DNA of 64,000 bases from an uncultured Umboniibacter sp. (GTDB lineage Bacteria > Pseudomonadota > Gammaproteobacteria > Pseudomonadales > DSM-25080): NCBI RefSeq assembly GCF_947497555.1, contig NZ_CANMGY010000011.1:18117-82116 (forward strand), read 5' to 3'. The notes under the pieces were generated by a model, which worked only from the letters and a program-made list of their open reading frames with translations, searched no databases and had not been told where the DNA came from. Numbering within the stretch: the first letter of the stretch is position 1; each line of letters starts with the position of its first letter. Positions 26,949 through 36,662 of the stretch are shown here, one piece after another. The position numbers were made by a program, and so were the translations under genes.

Positions 26949-28673
26949 CTAATATGGGAAGACCATGGGGATGGTAATGAGTACCGCGGTACCATAGCAA
27001 ATGCTAGTAGGCACGCCGCAATACATGAAGTGTTTTAGCTTATATTGTCCGGCGTTGAAAACCATTAAGTTGGTCTGATAGCCAAAGGGGCTAATGAAGC
27101 TACCGCTGGCTGCGAACGCCGTGGCCATGATAAATGGCATATGGCTAGCACCCAGCCCTTCGGCGACACCAACTGCCACGGGAAACATCATTGCCGCGGC
27201 AGCGTTATTAGTGATTAGTTCAGTGGTGAGAAGCGTGATTAAATATACGCCAAGGAGCGCAACCCATAACGCCTGATGCTGTAATACCGTGTGGGCCGCC
27301 GCGGCAATGGTCTCGCTGAGACCTGTGCTAGAGAAGGCAGCGGCAATCACCAGCGCCCCCAACACAATGGCGATTAGGTCAAACGGGAAGCGGTGTTTAA
27401 TGTCATTCGTGGATAAGGTACGACTGAGTAGCAGCGCCGTAACGTAGAAAATTAGCGGTTTAATTAGTGGTTCACTGGTTACAATTGAATAGCCGAGTGC
27501 GGTAAAGAATCCGCCAAAGGTTAAGAACTGACGCCATCCTTTGATGACCTTTTCAGTGGTCACATCACTGAGTATGAAAAAGTTTCTCAGTAGGTTCTGT
27601 CGAGACCTAAAGTCCTCACCCGTCGCTAGCGTCAGGAAGTCACCCGCTCGCAGAGTTGTATCCCCCAAACGGCCGGAGATGGTTTCACCTTGACGACGAA
27701 TTGCGACAACGGCCGCATCGAATCGCGATCTGAATTTAGTTAGTTTGAGCGTCTTACCCACCAGAATGGAGTTGGGGCGAATTAATACTTCAACAAGGTT
27801 AGCGGTAGGATAGCCTTCGCGATGAGCAAAGATTTCTATGCCCTCAACAATCGCTAAAGAGTCTAACTGACTCACCTGTCCGGAGAATAGCAGCAGGTCT
27901 CCCTCGCGGATATGATGATAGGGACGGACCGGAGTGATGAGTCGCCCGCCACGAATAATTTCCGCCAAGAAGAAATATTCCAAAGCGCGTAGCCCACCAT
28001 CCTCAACACTCTTACCAATTAACGGCGAGTTAGGAGTAACATGCGCTTCTACGAAATAATGTTCTTCTTCATCACCCTTCGGCCATTCGGTTGGTAACAG
28101 TCGGTTTACTACGATCATTGCCAATGACACCGCGGCCAGGGCCGCGAGCCCGACAAGCGTGAAATCGAAGAAGCCTAAACTCGGCATGCCAACCTCGATG
28201 ACCTGGGCGTTAATGATCAGATTGGTTGATGTCCCCACGAGGGTTAGCGTGCCGCCGGCAATGGAAATATAACTTAACGGGATAAGAAGCTTTGAGGGAG
28301 CGACTTTAGTATTGCGCTTGATAGGGCTTAGAAAGGCGGCCACAACCGCCGTATTGCTGAGAATACTTGAGAGTACAGCAGTCAAACTCAGCGAACTTAT
28401 TTTGATGTGTTTGGGTTTACGACTGAATAACTTTCGGCTGACAATCGTGACGAGTTCGGTTCTTTCTAAGGCAAAAGAACAGGTGAGTAGCAGTGCAAGC
28501 GTGATGACCCCCTGGTTAGTCAGCACGCCCAAAAAACGATCGGTGCTGACAAGCGTCAGCGCATAACAGGCTAGCGCGCCCAAGATAAATAAAGCTGGTG
28601 CTCGTCTTTGCTCGTAGATAATCCCACAGAGTAAGAGTGCAATAATGCACACAAGCTGAAGCTGTTGATCCAT
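26949..28673 (-). CDS. SLC13-type permease with two TrkA-C (RCK-C) domains
   Basis: A 574-residue inner-membrane protein. Two membrane blocks of several helices each flank a soluble middle (about residues 195-370) with two TrkA-C-like domains (FVEAHVTPNSPLIGKSVEDGGLRALEYFFLAEIIRGG and LVEVLIRPNSILVGKTLKLTKFRSRFDAAVVAIRRQG). SNTAVVAAFLSP and GTSTNLIINAQV match SLC13/DASS transporters, which move sulfate or dicarboxylates with sodium. Members with TrkA-C domains include known sulfate transporters, and the nearby PAPS genes would fit sulfate. This assignment is by family and context only. Confidence 0.75.
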   Translation of the reverse strand: MDQQLQLVCIIALLLCGIIYEQRRAPALFILGALACYALTLVSTDRFLGVLTNQGVITLALLLTCSFALERTELVTIVSRKLFSRKPKHIKISSLSLTAVLSSILSNTAVVAAFLSPIKRNTKVAPSKLLIPLSYISIAGGTLTLVGTSTNLIINAQVIEVGMPSLGFFDFTLVGLAALAAVSLAMIVVNRLLPTEWPKGDEEEHYFVEAHVTPNSPLIGKSVEDGGLRALEYFFLAEIIRGGRLITPVRPYHHIREGDLLLFSGQVSQLDSLAIVEGIEIFAHREGYPTANLVEVLIRPNSILVGKTLKLTKFRSRFDAAVVAIRRQGETISGRLGDTTLRAGDFLTLATGEDFRSRQNLLRNFFILSDVTTEKVIKGWRQFLTFGGFFTALGYSIVTSEPLIKPLIFYVTALLLSRTLSTNDIKHRFPFDLIAIVLGALVIAAAFSSTGLSETIAAAAHTVLQHQALWVALLGVYLITLLTTELITNNAAAAMMFPVAVGVAEGLGASHMPFIMATAFAASGSFISPFGYQTNLMVFNAGQYKLKHFMYCGVPTSICYGTAVLITIPMVFPY

Positions 28674-29122
28674 GTAAACGCCAAAAGTTAATATTATATT
28701 TCCGAGTTTAAACGAATTTGCTGAAACCGCGAAACGTTAGTTTTTGATTCTGGCGGTAGAACATGAATTTATTGTTACCGCTGACTTCCGCAGGTTGCCA
28801 CCCGTACTTATTTTGGATTGACTCTGGAAGCCATCTTGGCGGGCCTCGCTAGTGAGGGTCATTGCCAGTTCTGCGTGATAAAGAAATGATTACCATCGCC
28901 AATTCTGCGGATATAAGTTAATCTTGTGCTGTGACTTTAGTGCTATTCGGGCTTGGACTGTGGCGAGACCTATGAAATGGCTCGCTCATCTATGGGCGGT
29001 AAATCATCCTGTTGAATTGCTCTGGGTTCTAGCTGCTATCGAAGCTCGCTGACAGTGCTTAGTTCATATCCCTTGGGGAGTGGGTAAACATTTAAATTTC
29101 ATATAAAAATAGAGGTATTATT
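28674..29122. other. Gene-free divergent region (449 bases)
   Basis: It lies between the leftward permease and the rightward DHH gene. No coding frame, tRNA or convincing terminator was seen. An A/T-rich stretch near 29090-29110 just before the DHH gene includes TATAAA (29102-29107), a possible -10 element without a clear -35. Confidence 0.5.
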
Positions 29123-30082
29123 TTGGCTCATTACGACGTATTTAACGGTGACGCGGACGGTATTCTGTCCCTAGTACAGCTGCGCTTGGCTCACCCCACT
29201 GACAGTGTGTTGATTACCGGCGTAAAGCGAGATATCTCCCTGCTCAAACAGGTTTCCCCGGATCTAGGCGATACCATCACGGTACTAGATATTAGTATGG
29301 AAAAGAATGCCGAAGCACTCGACAGTGTGTTGGATTTAGGTGCCGAGGTGACCTATGTTGATCATCACCGTTCGGGGCATATTCCGGCGCATGGATCGCT
29401 TTCTGCCCATATCAATTTAGATGCCAATACCTGTACGGCGTTAATTGTGGATGAAATTTTGCAAGGTACCTACCATGCATGGGCCATTGCAGCGGCCTAT
29501 GGTGACAACCTAGTGGCTAGGGCTGATGAACTCGCAACCGTAGCGGAATACGATGACGAGCAGCGTCAGTTTCTGAAGGAACTAGGTACCCTGGTGAACT
29601 ACAATGGCTATGGTGAGCGCATTGATGACCTACACTTTCACCCAGCGGAGTTATTCAAGCGCCTGGTTACATCGCTATCCCCGTTTGAGTTACGAGAAGA
29701 CCAGGATTCTGTTTTTTATGAGCTTCAGACTGCGTATAAATCCGATATGGCTGAGCTTGATCATATTGAGGCTTGCTACAACACAGAGATAGTAGAAGCA
29801 TTCAGATTGCCTCATAAGCCCTGGGCGAAGCGTGTTAGTGGTGTATTTGGTAACGAATTAGCCAATAGTGCGCCCAATCGTGCCCATGTCGTTTTCAGTG
29901 ATAATTCAGATGGAACATTAATGGTTAGCCTCAGGGCTCCGCTGAATAATAAGCAAGGCGCAGGCGATATTTGCAGTCAGTTCCCAACTGGCGGAGGTCG
30001 CGCGGCTGCAGCGGGAGTTAATAAGCTGCCCGAAGCAATGATGATGGACTTCTTGAGTGTGGTTGAGCGTTACTACACCTAG
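29123..30082 (+). CDS. DHH-family phosphoesterase-like protein
   Basis: A 319-residue soluble protein. FNGDADGIL near the N-terminus is the first metal-binding motif and VTYVDHHRSG at about residues 77-86 is the DHH motif. The tail FPTGGGRAAAAGVNKLP matches the DHHA1-type substrate-binding end. The family includes RecJ and NrnA, which act on single-stranded DNA, oligoribonucleotides or dinucleotides. The exact substrate is not clear. Start TTG 29123 is supported by AGAGGT at 29111-29116. glmS follows 71 bases later. Confidence 0.8.
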   Translation: MAHYDVFNGDADGILSLVQLRLAHPTDSVLITGVKRDISLLKQVSPDLGDTITVLDISMEKNAEALDSVLDLGAEVTYVDHHRSGHIPAHGSLSAHINLDANTCTALIVDEILQGTYHAWAIAAAYGDNLVARADELATVAEYDDEQRQFLKELGTLVNYNGYGERIDDLHFHPAELFKRLVTSLSPFELREDQDSVFYELQTAYKSDMAELDHIEACYNTEIVEAFRLPHKPWAKRVSGVFGNELANSAPNRAHVVFSDNSDGTLMVSLRAPLNNKQGAGDICSQFPTGGGRAAAAGVNKLPEAMMMDFLSVVERYYT

Positions 30083-30153
30083 TATCGGCTGTTGTTGAGC
30101 ATCAATCGAATTTGAAATTGAGTTATTTTTAACCCTAAGGATAAAGATTAAAA

Positions 30154-32061
30154 ATGTGCGGAATAGTGGGGGCGGTTGCCCAGAGAGATGTCACCTCGCT
30201 GTTAGTGGAGGGCCTGCGCAAGCTGGAGTATCGGGGCTACGATAGCGCAGGTGTTGCGTTGATCGATAGAGCCTCAAGTCCGGCTTCGAGCATCGATTCA
30301 CTCCAACGGCGTCGCACAGTTGGCAAGGTGCAAAACCTTGCCGATTCAATCAGCGCTAATCCTGTCTCCGGCACACTCGGCATTGCCCATACTCGTTGGG
30401 CAACCCACGGAAAGCCTACTGAGGCGAACGCACATCCCCATATGAGTGGGCGTATAGCGGTGGTCCATAATGGCATTATTGAGAATTTCGCCGAGCTGAG
30501 ATTATTACTTGAAGGTCATGGCTACCGCTTTAGTTCCGATACGGATACTGAAGTTATTGCCCATTTAGTCCACTATCTCCTGGAGACTGGCGAGGTTGAA
30601 TTACGACCCGTGTCAGCGGATGGACAACAGACGGTAAACGGTCAACCCGTTTCGCTGTTGAAGGTGGTTCAGCGGGCAAGTCGTTTACTTCATGGCGCAT
30701 ACGGCATGGTTGTAGTAGATGCACAAACGCCTGAAGAAATGGTCGTGGCACGCAGTGGCTCACCGCTAGTTATTGGTCATGGAGACGGCGAAAATTATGT
30801 GGCATCAGACCCCTTGGCGCTGGCTGCGGAAACTCAAAAGTTCACCTACTTGGAAGAAGGTGATGTCGCACGTATTAATGCCTTCGGTTGTGATATATAT
30901 AATGACCGCGGAGAGCATGTTCTAAGAGACCAAGCACCGGATACTGAATTCAATACGGCGGTCTCGAAGGGTGAGTATCGTCATTTTATGCTGAAGGAAA
31001 TCTTTGAGCAGCCTAGTGTCGTGCAAAAGATTCTCGAGGGTAGAATTGGCGCTCAGGGGCTGTTGCCGGAAGCCTTCGATGATCACACTAAGGCGCTGTT
31101 TAAGAGTATTGACAGTATCACTCTGATTGCCTGTGGCACGAGTTATCACGCAGGTCTGGTGGCACGATATTGGCTTGAAGAGCTAGCTGGAATTCCCTGT
31201 AATGTAGAAATTGCCAGTGAGTTTCGCTATCGAAAAATTGCTTCGCCGCAGAATGCAATGTTAATCACTATCTCGCAGAGTGGCGAGACTGCTGATACCT
31301 TGGCGGGATTGCGTGTTGCCAAAGAGCGTGGTTTTGTGAGTAGTCTGACCATTTGTAATGTGCCGGGTAGCAGCCTTGTCCGAGAGAGTGATGCCGCATT
31401 TATGACGCGCGCTGGGACCGAGGTAGGCGTAGCGTCAACAAAGGCTTTCACTGCTCAGTTGGTAAGTTTACTGTTAGTGACCATGCAGCTAGCAAAATCC
31501 CGCGGCCTAGACCCCGCGTCGGAAAGCGCTTTGTGCGATGAGCTGCACAAGCTTCCCGCGGTGCTTAGCGAAACCCTTAAAATGGCGGCGGGTGTCGAGC
31601 AATTAAGCGCGCATTTTATTAATAAAGCGCATGCCTTGTTTTTGGGTAGAGGTGTGCAGTATCCCGTGGCCATGGAGGGAGCGCTTAAGATAAAAGAGAT
31701 TTCCTATATTCATGCTGAGGCCTATGCGGCCGGAGAGCTCAAGCACGGACCACTAGCGCTAGTAGATGAAGATATGCCGGTGGTTGCGGTGGCGCCCAAT
31801 GATGAACTCCTTGATAAGCTGCGCAGTAACTTGGAAGAGGTTAGAGCGCGCGGTGGTGAGTTGGTGGTATTTAAGGACGTTGAGGCCAAGTTCGCGGGTG
31901 GTGACGGTATCATGATGATGGATGTCCCCCGCGTCTCGGATACCTTGGCGCCGCTGGTTTACAATATCCCATTGCAATTACTGAGCTACTATGTGGCGTT
32001 GATTAAGGGTACTGATATTGATCAACCTCGAAACTTGGCGAAGAGTGTAACGGTTGAGTAA
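30154..32061 (+). CDS. glmS: Glutamine-fructose-6-phosphate aminotransferase (isomerising)
   Basis: Makes glucosamine 6-phosphate, the first step to UDP-GlcNAc for peptidoglycan, LPS and here possibly the WecA-type step. MCGIVGAV carries the catalytic Cys after the start Met; LEYRGYDSAGVAL and THGKPTEANAHPH are glutaminase motifs. The two SIS domains show ACGTSYHAG, SQSGETADT and the C-terminal DQPRNLAKSVTVE. At 635 residues it is slightly longer than the E. coli enzyme because of short insertions near residues 46-60 and 145-165. Confidence 0.97.
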   Translation: MCGIVGAVAQRDVTSLLVEGLRKLEYRGYDSAGVALIDRASSPASSIDSLQRRRTVGKVQNLADSISANPVSGTLGIAHTRWATHGKPTEANAHPHMSGRIAVVHNGIIENFAELRLLLEGHGYRFSSDTDTEVIAHLVHYLLETGEVELRPVSADGQQTVNGQPVSLLKVVQRASRLLHGAYGMVVVDAQTPEEMVVARSGSPLVIGHGDGENYVASDPLALAAETQKFTYLEEGDVARINAFGCDIYNDRGEHVLRDQAPDTEFNTAVSKGEYRHFMLKEIFEQPSVVQKILEGRIGAQGLLPEAFDDHTKALFKSIDSITLIACGTSYHAGLVARYWLEELAGIPCNVEIASEFRYRKIASPQNAMLITISQSGETADTLAGLRVAKERGFVSSLTICNVPGSSLVRESDAAFMTRAGTEVGVASTKAFTAQLVSLLLVTMQLAKSRGLDPASESALCDELHKLPAVLSETLKMAAGVEQLSAHFINKAHALFLGRGVQYPVAMEGALKIKEISYIHAEAYAAGELKHGPLALVDEDMPVVAVAPNDELLDKLRSNLEEVRARGGELVVFKDVEAKFAGGDGIMMMDVPRVSDTLAPLVYNIPLQLLSYYVALIKGTDIDQPRNLAKSVTVE

Positions 32062-32093
32062 TCTGAGATTCAGGCAGAGGTTAGAATGTTCTC

Positions 32094-32867
32094 ATGATCA
32101 ATGAGAAAGCGAGACTTTCGTACTTAGAGGCTATGGGTATTCGCTCATGGGTTCCACGTGAGCAATTGCCTGGGGCGAAGCCAAGCATCCGTCTCGTTCC
32201 GCAGGGGCAACAGCCCTGTAAGGAGCGTGCGTTAGAGGGTGCCTCCGGTTTGGCCGCAATGCGCAATGCGCTGGGCACAGCACCGACAGCAGTTAATAAG
32301 GCGGCGAGCACTGAGTCGGTATCGGCTTCCATTGACGCGCTGAAGGCATCGTTATCTATACAGCCGACTGCTAAGTCGGCTGAAGAGCCTGCAGCAGTAG
32401 CCAGTACCGATGAGGCTGTGCTCGCGGAAGGCGTTCGCGAAATTCCTTCATTGTCGCTGTTGAGCGTGGACGATGTGTTGCTGGTGGCGGAGCAGCCTAT
32501 TCAAAATGGCGTCAAAGGTCTGCAGTATCCGCACCGAGTCTTACTCAATGATGCACTAAGAATTCTCTCGCCCAGCTTTAGACGTGAGAATGTCAGTGAG
32601 GATGAAATTGATAGTCAGTTGATTCAGCAAACACTTCCCCGTACGGCCAGCAATCACGATAGATGGGATCATATTCAAGCTATTTTGAATGGCTTTGTGG
32701 ATGTGCGAGCGCCAAAGCTCGTGCTCTGTTTTGGTAGTGATGCTAATGAACTTCTGGCTTTATCTTCGTTGGATATTATCCCGGCAGCTAGCTTCGACAC
32801 GCTGTTTGAGGACGCCGAACACCGACTCAAGCTAGCCAACCAGCTGGCAGCGCACGTGCTATCCTGA
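32094..32867 (+). CDS. HolD-like protein (candidate DNA polymerase III psi subunit) upstream of rimI
   Basis: A 257-residue protein. It starts RLSYLEAMGIRSWVPRE, like the short N-terminal peptide of psi (HolD) that contacts chi. An alanine-rich low-complexity linker (about 60-115) follows, then a C-terminal alpha/beta domain from LSLLSVDDVLLVAEQP that ends with LVLCFGSDANELL. In E. coli holD also lies directly upstream of rimI. Here the rimI start overlaps the stop by one base (TGATG). The match is weak at sequence level, so the name is mainly from position and overall layout. Confidence 0.5.
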   Translation: MINEKARLSYLEAMGIRSWVPREQLPGAKPSIRLVPQGQQPCKERALEGASGLAAMRNALGTAPTAVNKAASTESVSASIDALKASLSIQPTAKSAEEPAAVASTDEAVLAEGVREIPSLSLLSVDDVLLVAEQPIQNGVKGLQYPHRVLLNDALRILSPSFRRENVSEDEIDSQLIQQTLPRTASNHDRWDHIQAILNGFVDVRAPKLVLCFGSDANELLALSSLDIIPAASFDTLFEDAEHRLKLANQLAAHVLS

Positions 32868-33337
32868 TGGCTGAAAAGCTCACGCTACATGTTCTAGATG
32901 AATCCTATTTTGAGCGGCTAAAACAGCTTGAGCAGGGTTCCCACTCACATCCCTGGTCCGACGCCAATATAATGTCTGCCCTCAGCGGCAATCGCACCAC
33001 TGTGCTGGGTCTGTTGTCTCCTAACCTCAGCGAATTAGCTGCCTATGCGGTGTTCGATGGTGTAGTGGATGAGATGACCCTGCAGAACATTGCCGTGGCG
33101 AAGGCCTTTCGCCGCCGTGGCTTAGCCGAGCAGTTAATCACCAGTTCCTGGCAGTATTTTCCCGCTGCGAAAACGCAATTTCTGGAAGTGCGCGAGTCCA
33201 ATCGCGCGGCGATCAACCTTTATGACAAGCTAGGCTTCGTAGAAGTGGGCGTACGCGACAGCTATTACCCCTGCGATCGTAAAGGCCGCGAAGACGCCAT
33301 CATCATGGCCCTCACCCGCCTGGATGACTGCAATTAG
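32867..33337 (+). CDS. rimI: Ribosomal protein S18-alanine N-acetyltransferase
   Basis: A GNAT-fold acetyltransferase that acetylates the N-terminal alanine of ribosomal protein S18. The acetyl-CoA loop FRRRGLAEQLI, LEVRESNRAAINLYDKLGF and YY..DREDAIIM at the C-terminus are all family features. The length of 156 residues is normal. The coding frame ends inside a copy of the GGGGTCGGGTACATA repeat, whose first bases give the last residue and the stop. Confidence 0.93.
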   Translation: MAEKLTLHVLDESYFERLKQLEQGSHSHPWSDANIMSALSGNRTTVLGLLSPNLSELAAYAVFDGVVDEMTLQNIAVAKAFRRRGLAEQLITSSWQYFPAAKTQFLEVRESNRAAINLYDKLGFVEVGVRDSYYPCDRKGREDAIIMALTRLDDCN

Positions 33338-33518
33338 GGGTCGGGTACATAATAGTGTTACCAGCCGTTAGGCAATTAGAGGCAATTAGGGGTCGGGTAC
33401 ATAACAGTGTTATCAGCTTCAAAATACCACCTAAAAGCCTAGCAGTATTGGATAGGCCTCATCTTCTAGTGAGTTCATTAGGGGCGAGTATTTAGTTATG
33501 TACCCGACCCCTAATTGC
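33330..33518. repeat. RAYT-type short repeats between rimI and the BCCT gene
   Basis: Two direct copies (33330-33365 and 33382-33417) share GCAATTA followed by GGGGTCGGGTACATA and a 13-base tail, and begin exactly 52 bases apart. A reverse-complement copy lies at 33496-33518, one base from the BCCT stop. The direct and inverted copies are complementary over 23 bases and could fold into a long stem. They match the array beside the transposase gene at 46645. Position between converging genes suggests a terminator-like effect. Confidence 0.85.
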
Positions 33519-33519
33519 A

Positions 33520-35103
33520 TCAGTTACGGTCTAGCGCTGCGGCGTGGCGCTGGCGGGCGGCAGGAGTCGTCATGCAGCCGTAGAGTTGGTAGTCCTCGCG
33601 GAGCATTTTCAGTAGTGAGCTTGTCATGATCACACCCACAACTAACAGCGGTAGACTTGCTACAATGGTCGTGGAGAGCATTACCTGAATGCCGCCGTCA
33701 ATGAACATCAGTGCACAGGGTAAGATACCAACGCCAACTGCCCAGAAAATGCGATGCCAGCGTGCTGGGTGTGCGCCAGCATGGAGGTGGTCGGTGGCCA
33801 CCGAAGCCAGCGTATAGGACGCCGAGTCATAGGTGGTGGCAACGAAAATAATAGCGACCAACGCGAAGAGAATGAGCGCCCATTCACCGGCAGGTAGAGT
33901 GAGGAAGACCTGAGTAATGGCCGCTTCAGGAGATTGATCACTCATAATACCGGTAACATTCAGGATGTTATTAAGATCCAAGTACATGGCATAGTTGCCG
34001 AAGATAATGAAGAACAGTGCCGCACCCAACGAGCCCCACAGCAACATATTCAAAATTACTGAGCGAATCGTTCTACCGCGGGAAATACGGGTCACAAATA
34101 TCCCGACGAATGGCCCATAGGCAATCCACCAAGCCCAATAGAATACTGTCCAACTTTCTACAAAACCGCTGCTCTCAACGGGATCTGTCCAGGTATTAAA
34201 GCGAATAAATTCCTGCAGTACCAAACCAACGCTATTGGTTCCCATTTTGAGAATAAACAGCGTTGGGCCCACGGCTAGCACGAAAAATAGTAATGCGAGG
34301 GCTGCGAAAACGTTCAAATCAGCAAGGCGTTTAATGCCTTTGCTCAAGCCTAGGAAGGCACTGGTACCGAAAATGGCAACACATAGCACCACCACCGCAA
34401 CTTCCAGGGCAAAGTCATGCGTAATGCCAAAAATACTCGCCAAACTCGCTGCAATCACAGGCGTAGCAAGACCTAGTGAGGTACCAGAACCGCCAACCAG
34501 GTTAATCATGTAGATGAAGTCAATAAATCGTCCGCGCTTACTGTTAACGCCATTTGGAAGATGCGCCACACAGGCTGTACTTAAGCGAAGGTAGGGAATC
34601 TTGCGAACATAGTAGGGATAGGCAATGGCCAGCGTGGGTAGGCAGAAGATGGCCCAACCCGTGATACCCCAATGGAACACTCCATAGGCGGCAGCGTACT
34701 CAATGGCCTCGGTGCTTCTTGCCGCGAAACCTCGGGCTGGGGAGTCAATATAGAAACCCCACTCAATTACCGCCCAATACAGCAACCCTGCGCCAACACC
34801 GGCACTAAAGAGCATACCGATCCAGCTGAACAGGGAAAATTCAGGTTCGTGCTCAACGTCACCGAGTTTGATATCACCATACTTGCCAAACGCTAACCAA
34901 ATTAGAATCACGACGGCACCACAGCCGTACCAGATATAGAAGACACCAAAGTGCTGCGTAAGCAAAGTGAAGAGCTGACTAATGACGGCGCCAGCGGTTT
35001 CATGGAAACCGATAATGGGAATGCTCACCAGTAAAATAGCGGCCAAGGTGGCGATAAACAAAGGGCGATCGACGCGGGATACGGCTTGCGTTGATTGAGT
35101 CAC
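33520..35103 (-). CDS. BCCT-family betaine/choline/carnitine transporter
   Basis: A 527-residue inner-membrane protein with about twelve membrane segments. GVGAGLLYWAVIEWGFY and TVFYWAWWIAYGPFVGIFVTRISRGRTIRSVI match the substrate-binding tryptophan box and following loop of the BCCT family. These transporters take up trimethylammonium compounds or similar zwitterions with sodium or protons. The GTG start at 35103 has a perfect AGGAGG five bases away. It follows the carboxylesterase gene by 25 bases, so it probably imports a product freed by that enzyme. Confidence 0.9.
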   Translation of the reverse strand: MTQSTQAVSRVDRPLFIATLAAILLVSIPIIGFHETAGAVISQLFTLLTQHFGVFYIWYGCGAVVILIWLAFGKYGDIKLGDVEHEPEFSLFSWIGMLFSAGVGAGLLYWAVIEWGFYIDSPARGFAARSTEAIEYAAAYGVFHWGITGWAIFCLPTLAIAYPYYVRKIPYLRLSTACVAHLPNGVNSKRGRFIDFIYMINLVGGSGTSLGLATPVIAASLASIFGITHDFALEVAVVVLCVAIFGTSAFLGLSKGIKRLADLNVFAALALLFFVLAVGPTLFILKMGTNSVGLVLQEFIRFNTWTDPVESSGFVESWTVFYWAWWIAYGPFVGIFVTRISRGRTIRSVILNMLLWGSLGAALFFIIFGNYAMYLDLNNILNVTGIMSDQSPEAAITQVFLTLPAGEWALILFALVAIIFVATTYDSASYTLASVATDHLHAGAHPARWHRIFWAVGVGILPCALMFIDGGIQVMLSTTIVASLPLLVVGVIMTSSLLKMLREDYQLYGCMTTPAARQRHAAALDRN

Positions 35104-35128
35104 TGCAACCTCCTAATGGATGCTTTCA

Positions 35129-36658
35129 TTATTCTGTAAGTAAATTATCGCAGATTGCGCGCTGAATTACTGCGCTCTCCACTGATGTATTGAAGACAGC
35201 CTGATGGCCACTGCTGAGCTGGGGCCAATCGGCTAAGACATTGCCATTAGGATTGTCGGTGTAGGCAAAGTTCACCCAGTACTGAATCATCGCTTCGCTA
35301 AGCGAAGTATCCACCGCAGAGGTCGGTAACCAATCGTCGTGAGTGTTAAACACATAGGCAATTTCAGCCCCGTGATAGGCGCCAATCTGATTGCTAGGAT
35401 GTTCGCGGGCACGATCGAAGCGATACACGTAGGTAGGCGCGGCGTTAGCGTTATAGTCGGCAAATTCCAAACTCGGGCAAAGCATTTGTTGAGCGGTGGT
35501 TAGTCGGTCTAGCTGCTGACGAGGGCTTAAACCTGCTAAAGCGAGATCAACTTGTTCTGACGCTGTATCAGCGAGGTAGGTTGCGCGAAACTCAGCAACG
35601 TCCTGCTCAGTGACTTCAGCCGGCAAATACATCAACCACTCGTCTAGATTGGTGCCAATCATGAGTGGCACGCTACGAAGCTGAGCAGAGTCTGCCGCTT
35701 CAGCCACCGTGAGCGGCAGCGTAGGCCCGCCCGCCACGGGCGAATAGTCACCAATTTCTGCAGCTAGGGTGGAAATCTCTTCGTGTGTGAGCGCTCGCAA
35801 ACCTTCTAGGTTAGTGCTGGCTTTTGCGGCAATGGATTCGCCCTGGGTATAGGCATCTGTCAGCGTAGCGCTATCCAATAGCTGAAAACCACCGCTTTGA
35901 CTGATAGCTTGGTGAAATAGGCCGTCGCTCTGTGGCACCGCAAGCAGCGATCCTACATTTGCAGCGCCAGCGGATTCACCGAAAATAGTTACGTTATTAA
36001 CGTCCCCGCCAAAGGCTTCAATATTGCCCTTCACCCATTCCAAGGCGGCAATTTGATCGAGCAGGGCGAAATTGTTTTGCGCCATTTGCGAGCTCTTCAT
36101 ATCCGGGTGTGAGAAGTAGCCAAAAATACCCAAGCGGTAGTTAATGGAAACTAACACTACGCCGCGTTTGGCAAATTCCGTTCCGAGGTAATTCGGTTCA
36201 AAGCCCCAACCGTTAACATTACTACCGCCGTGAATCCACACCATCACCGGCAGGGAAGCGTCGGGCGAAATGGGCTTTGGCGTCCAAACATTGAGATAGA
36301 GGCAATCTTCGCTAATAGTTGGAGTCGTGATAACGCCGGCGGGGCCGTCGAAATTGTCTGCCACACTCTGATACCAATTAGCATTACCGTCATTCTGAAC
36401 GCAGGCGCTGGAAAATTCTGTGGCGTTGTAATGACCGCTGAGGCTAATTGCCTGCGGTGCCTGCCAACGAAGTTCTCCTACCGGAGGCTTGGCGAAGGGA
36501 ATGCCGCGGAAGCTCAGCGTTTGAGCCTCCACAACACCTGTGTAAGTACCGCCGCTCGCGGTGCTAACCGAGTTAAGTTCTTCGTCCCCACAACCCAAGA
36601 GCACACTCGGTAGCACCGCGATGACAGCGATGCGCTTAACTGACTGCAACAACATCAT
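35129..36658 (-). CDS. Secreted type-B carboxylesterase, probable lipoprotein
   Basis: A 509-residue alpha/beta-hydrolase. The N-terminus ends in SVLLGCG, a lipobox, so it is likely membrane-anchored in the periplasm or on the surface. Family motifs: FRGIPFAKPPVGELRW, EDCLYLNVWTP, the nucleophile elbow GESAGAAN and YHGAEIAYVF with the catalytic His. It cleaves carboxyl esters; the natural ester is unknown. It starts four bases after the dehydrogenase gene, and the BCCT gene follows, indicating one transcript for ester use. Confidence 0.9.
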   Translation of the reverse strand: MMLLQSVKRIAVIAVLPSVLLGCGDEELNSVSTASGGTYTGVVEAQTLSFRGIPFAKPPVGELRWQAPQAISLSGHYNATEFSSACVQNDGNANWYQSVADNFDGPAGVITTPTISEDCLYLNVWTPKPISPDASLPVMVWIHGGSNVNGWGFEPNYLGTEFAKRGVVLVSINYRLGIFGYFSHPDMKSSQMAQNNFALLDQIAALEWVKGNIEAFGGDVNNVTIFGESAGAANVGSLLAVPQSDGLFHQAISQSGGFQLLDSATLTDAYTQGESIAAKASTNLEGLRALTHEEISTLAAEIGDYSPVAGGPTLPLTVAEAADSAQLRSVPLMIGTNLDEWLMYLPAEVTEQDVAEFRATYLADTASEQVDLALAGLSPRQQLDRLTTAQQMLCPSLEFADYNANAAPTYVYRFDRAREHPSNQIGAYHGAEIAYVFNTHDDWLPTSAVDTSLSEAMIQYWVNFAYTDNPNGNVLADWPQLSSGHQAVFNTSVESAVIQRAICDNLLTE

Positions 36659-36662
36659 TCGA

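Noticed and set aside
30083..30153. A glmS ribozyme or riboswitch before glmS
   Set aside because: The gap is only 71 bases and has no conserved core; that element is known mainly from Gram-positive bacteria.
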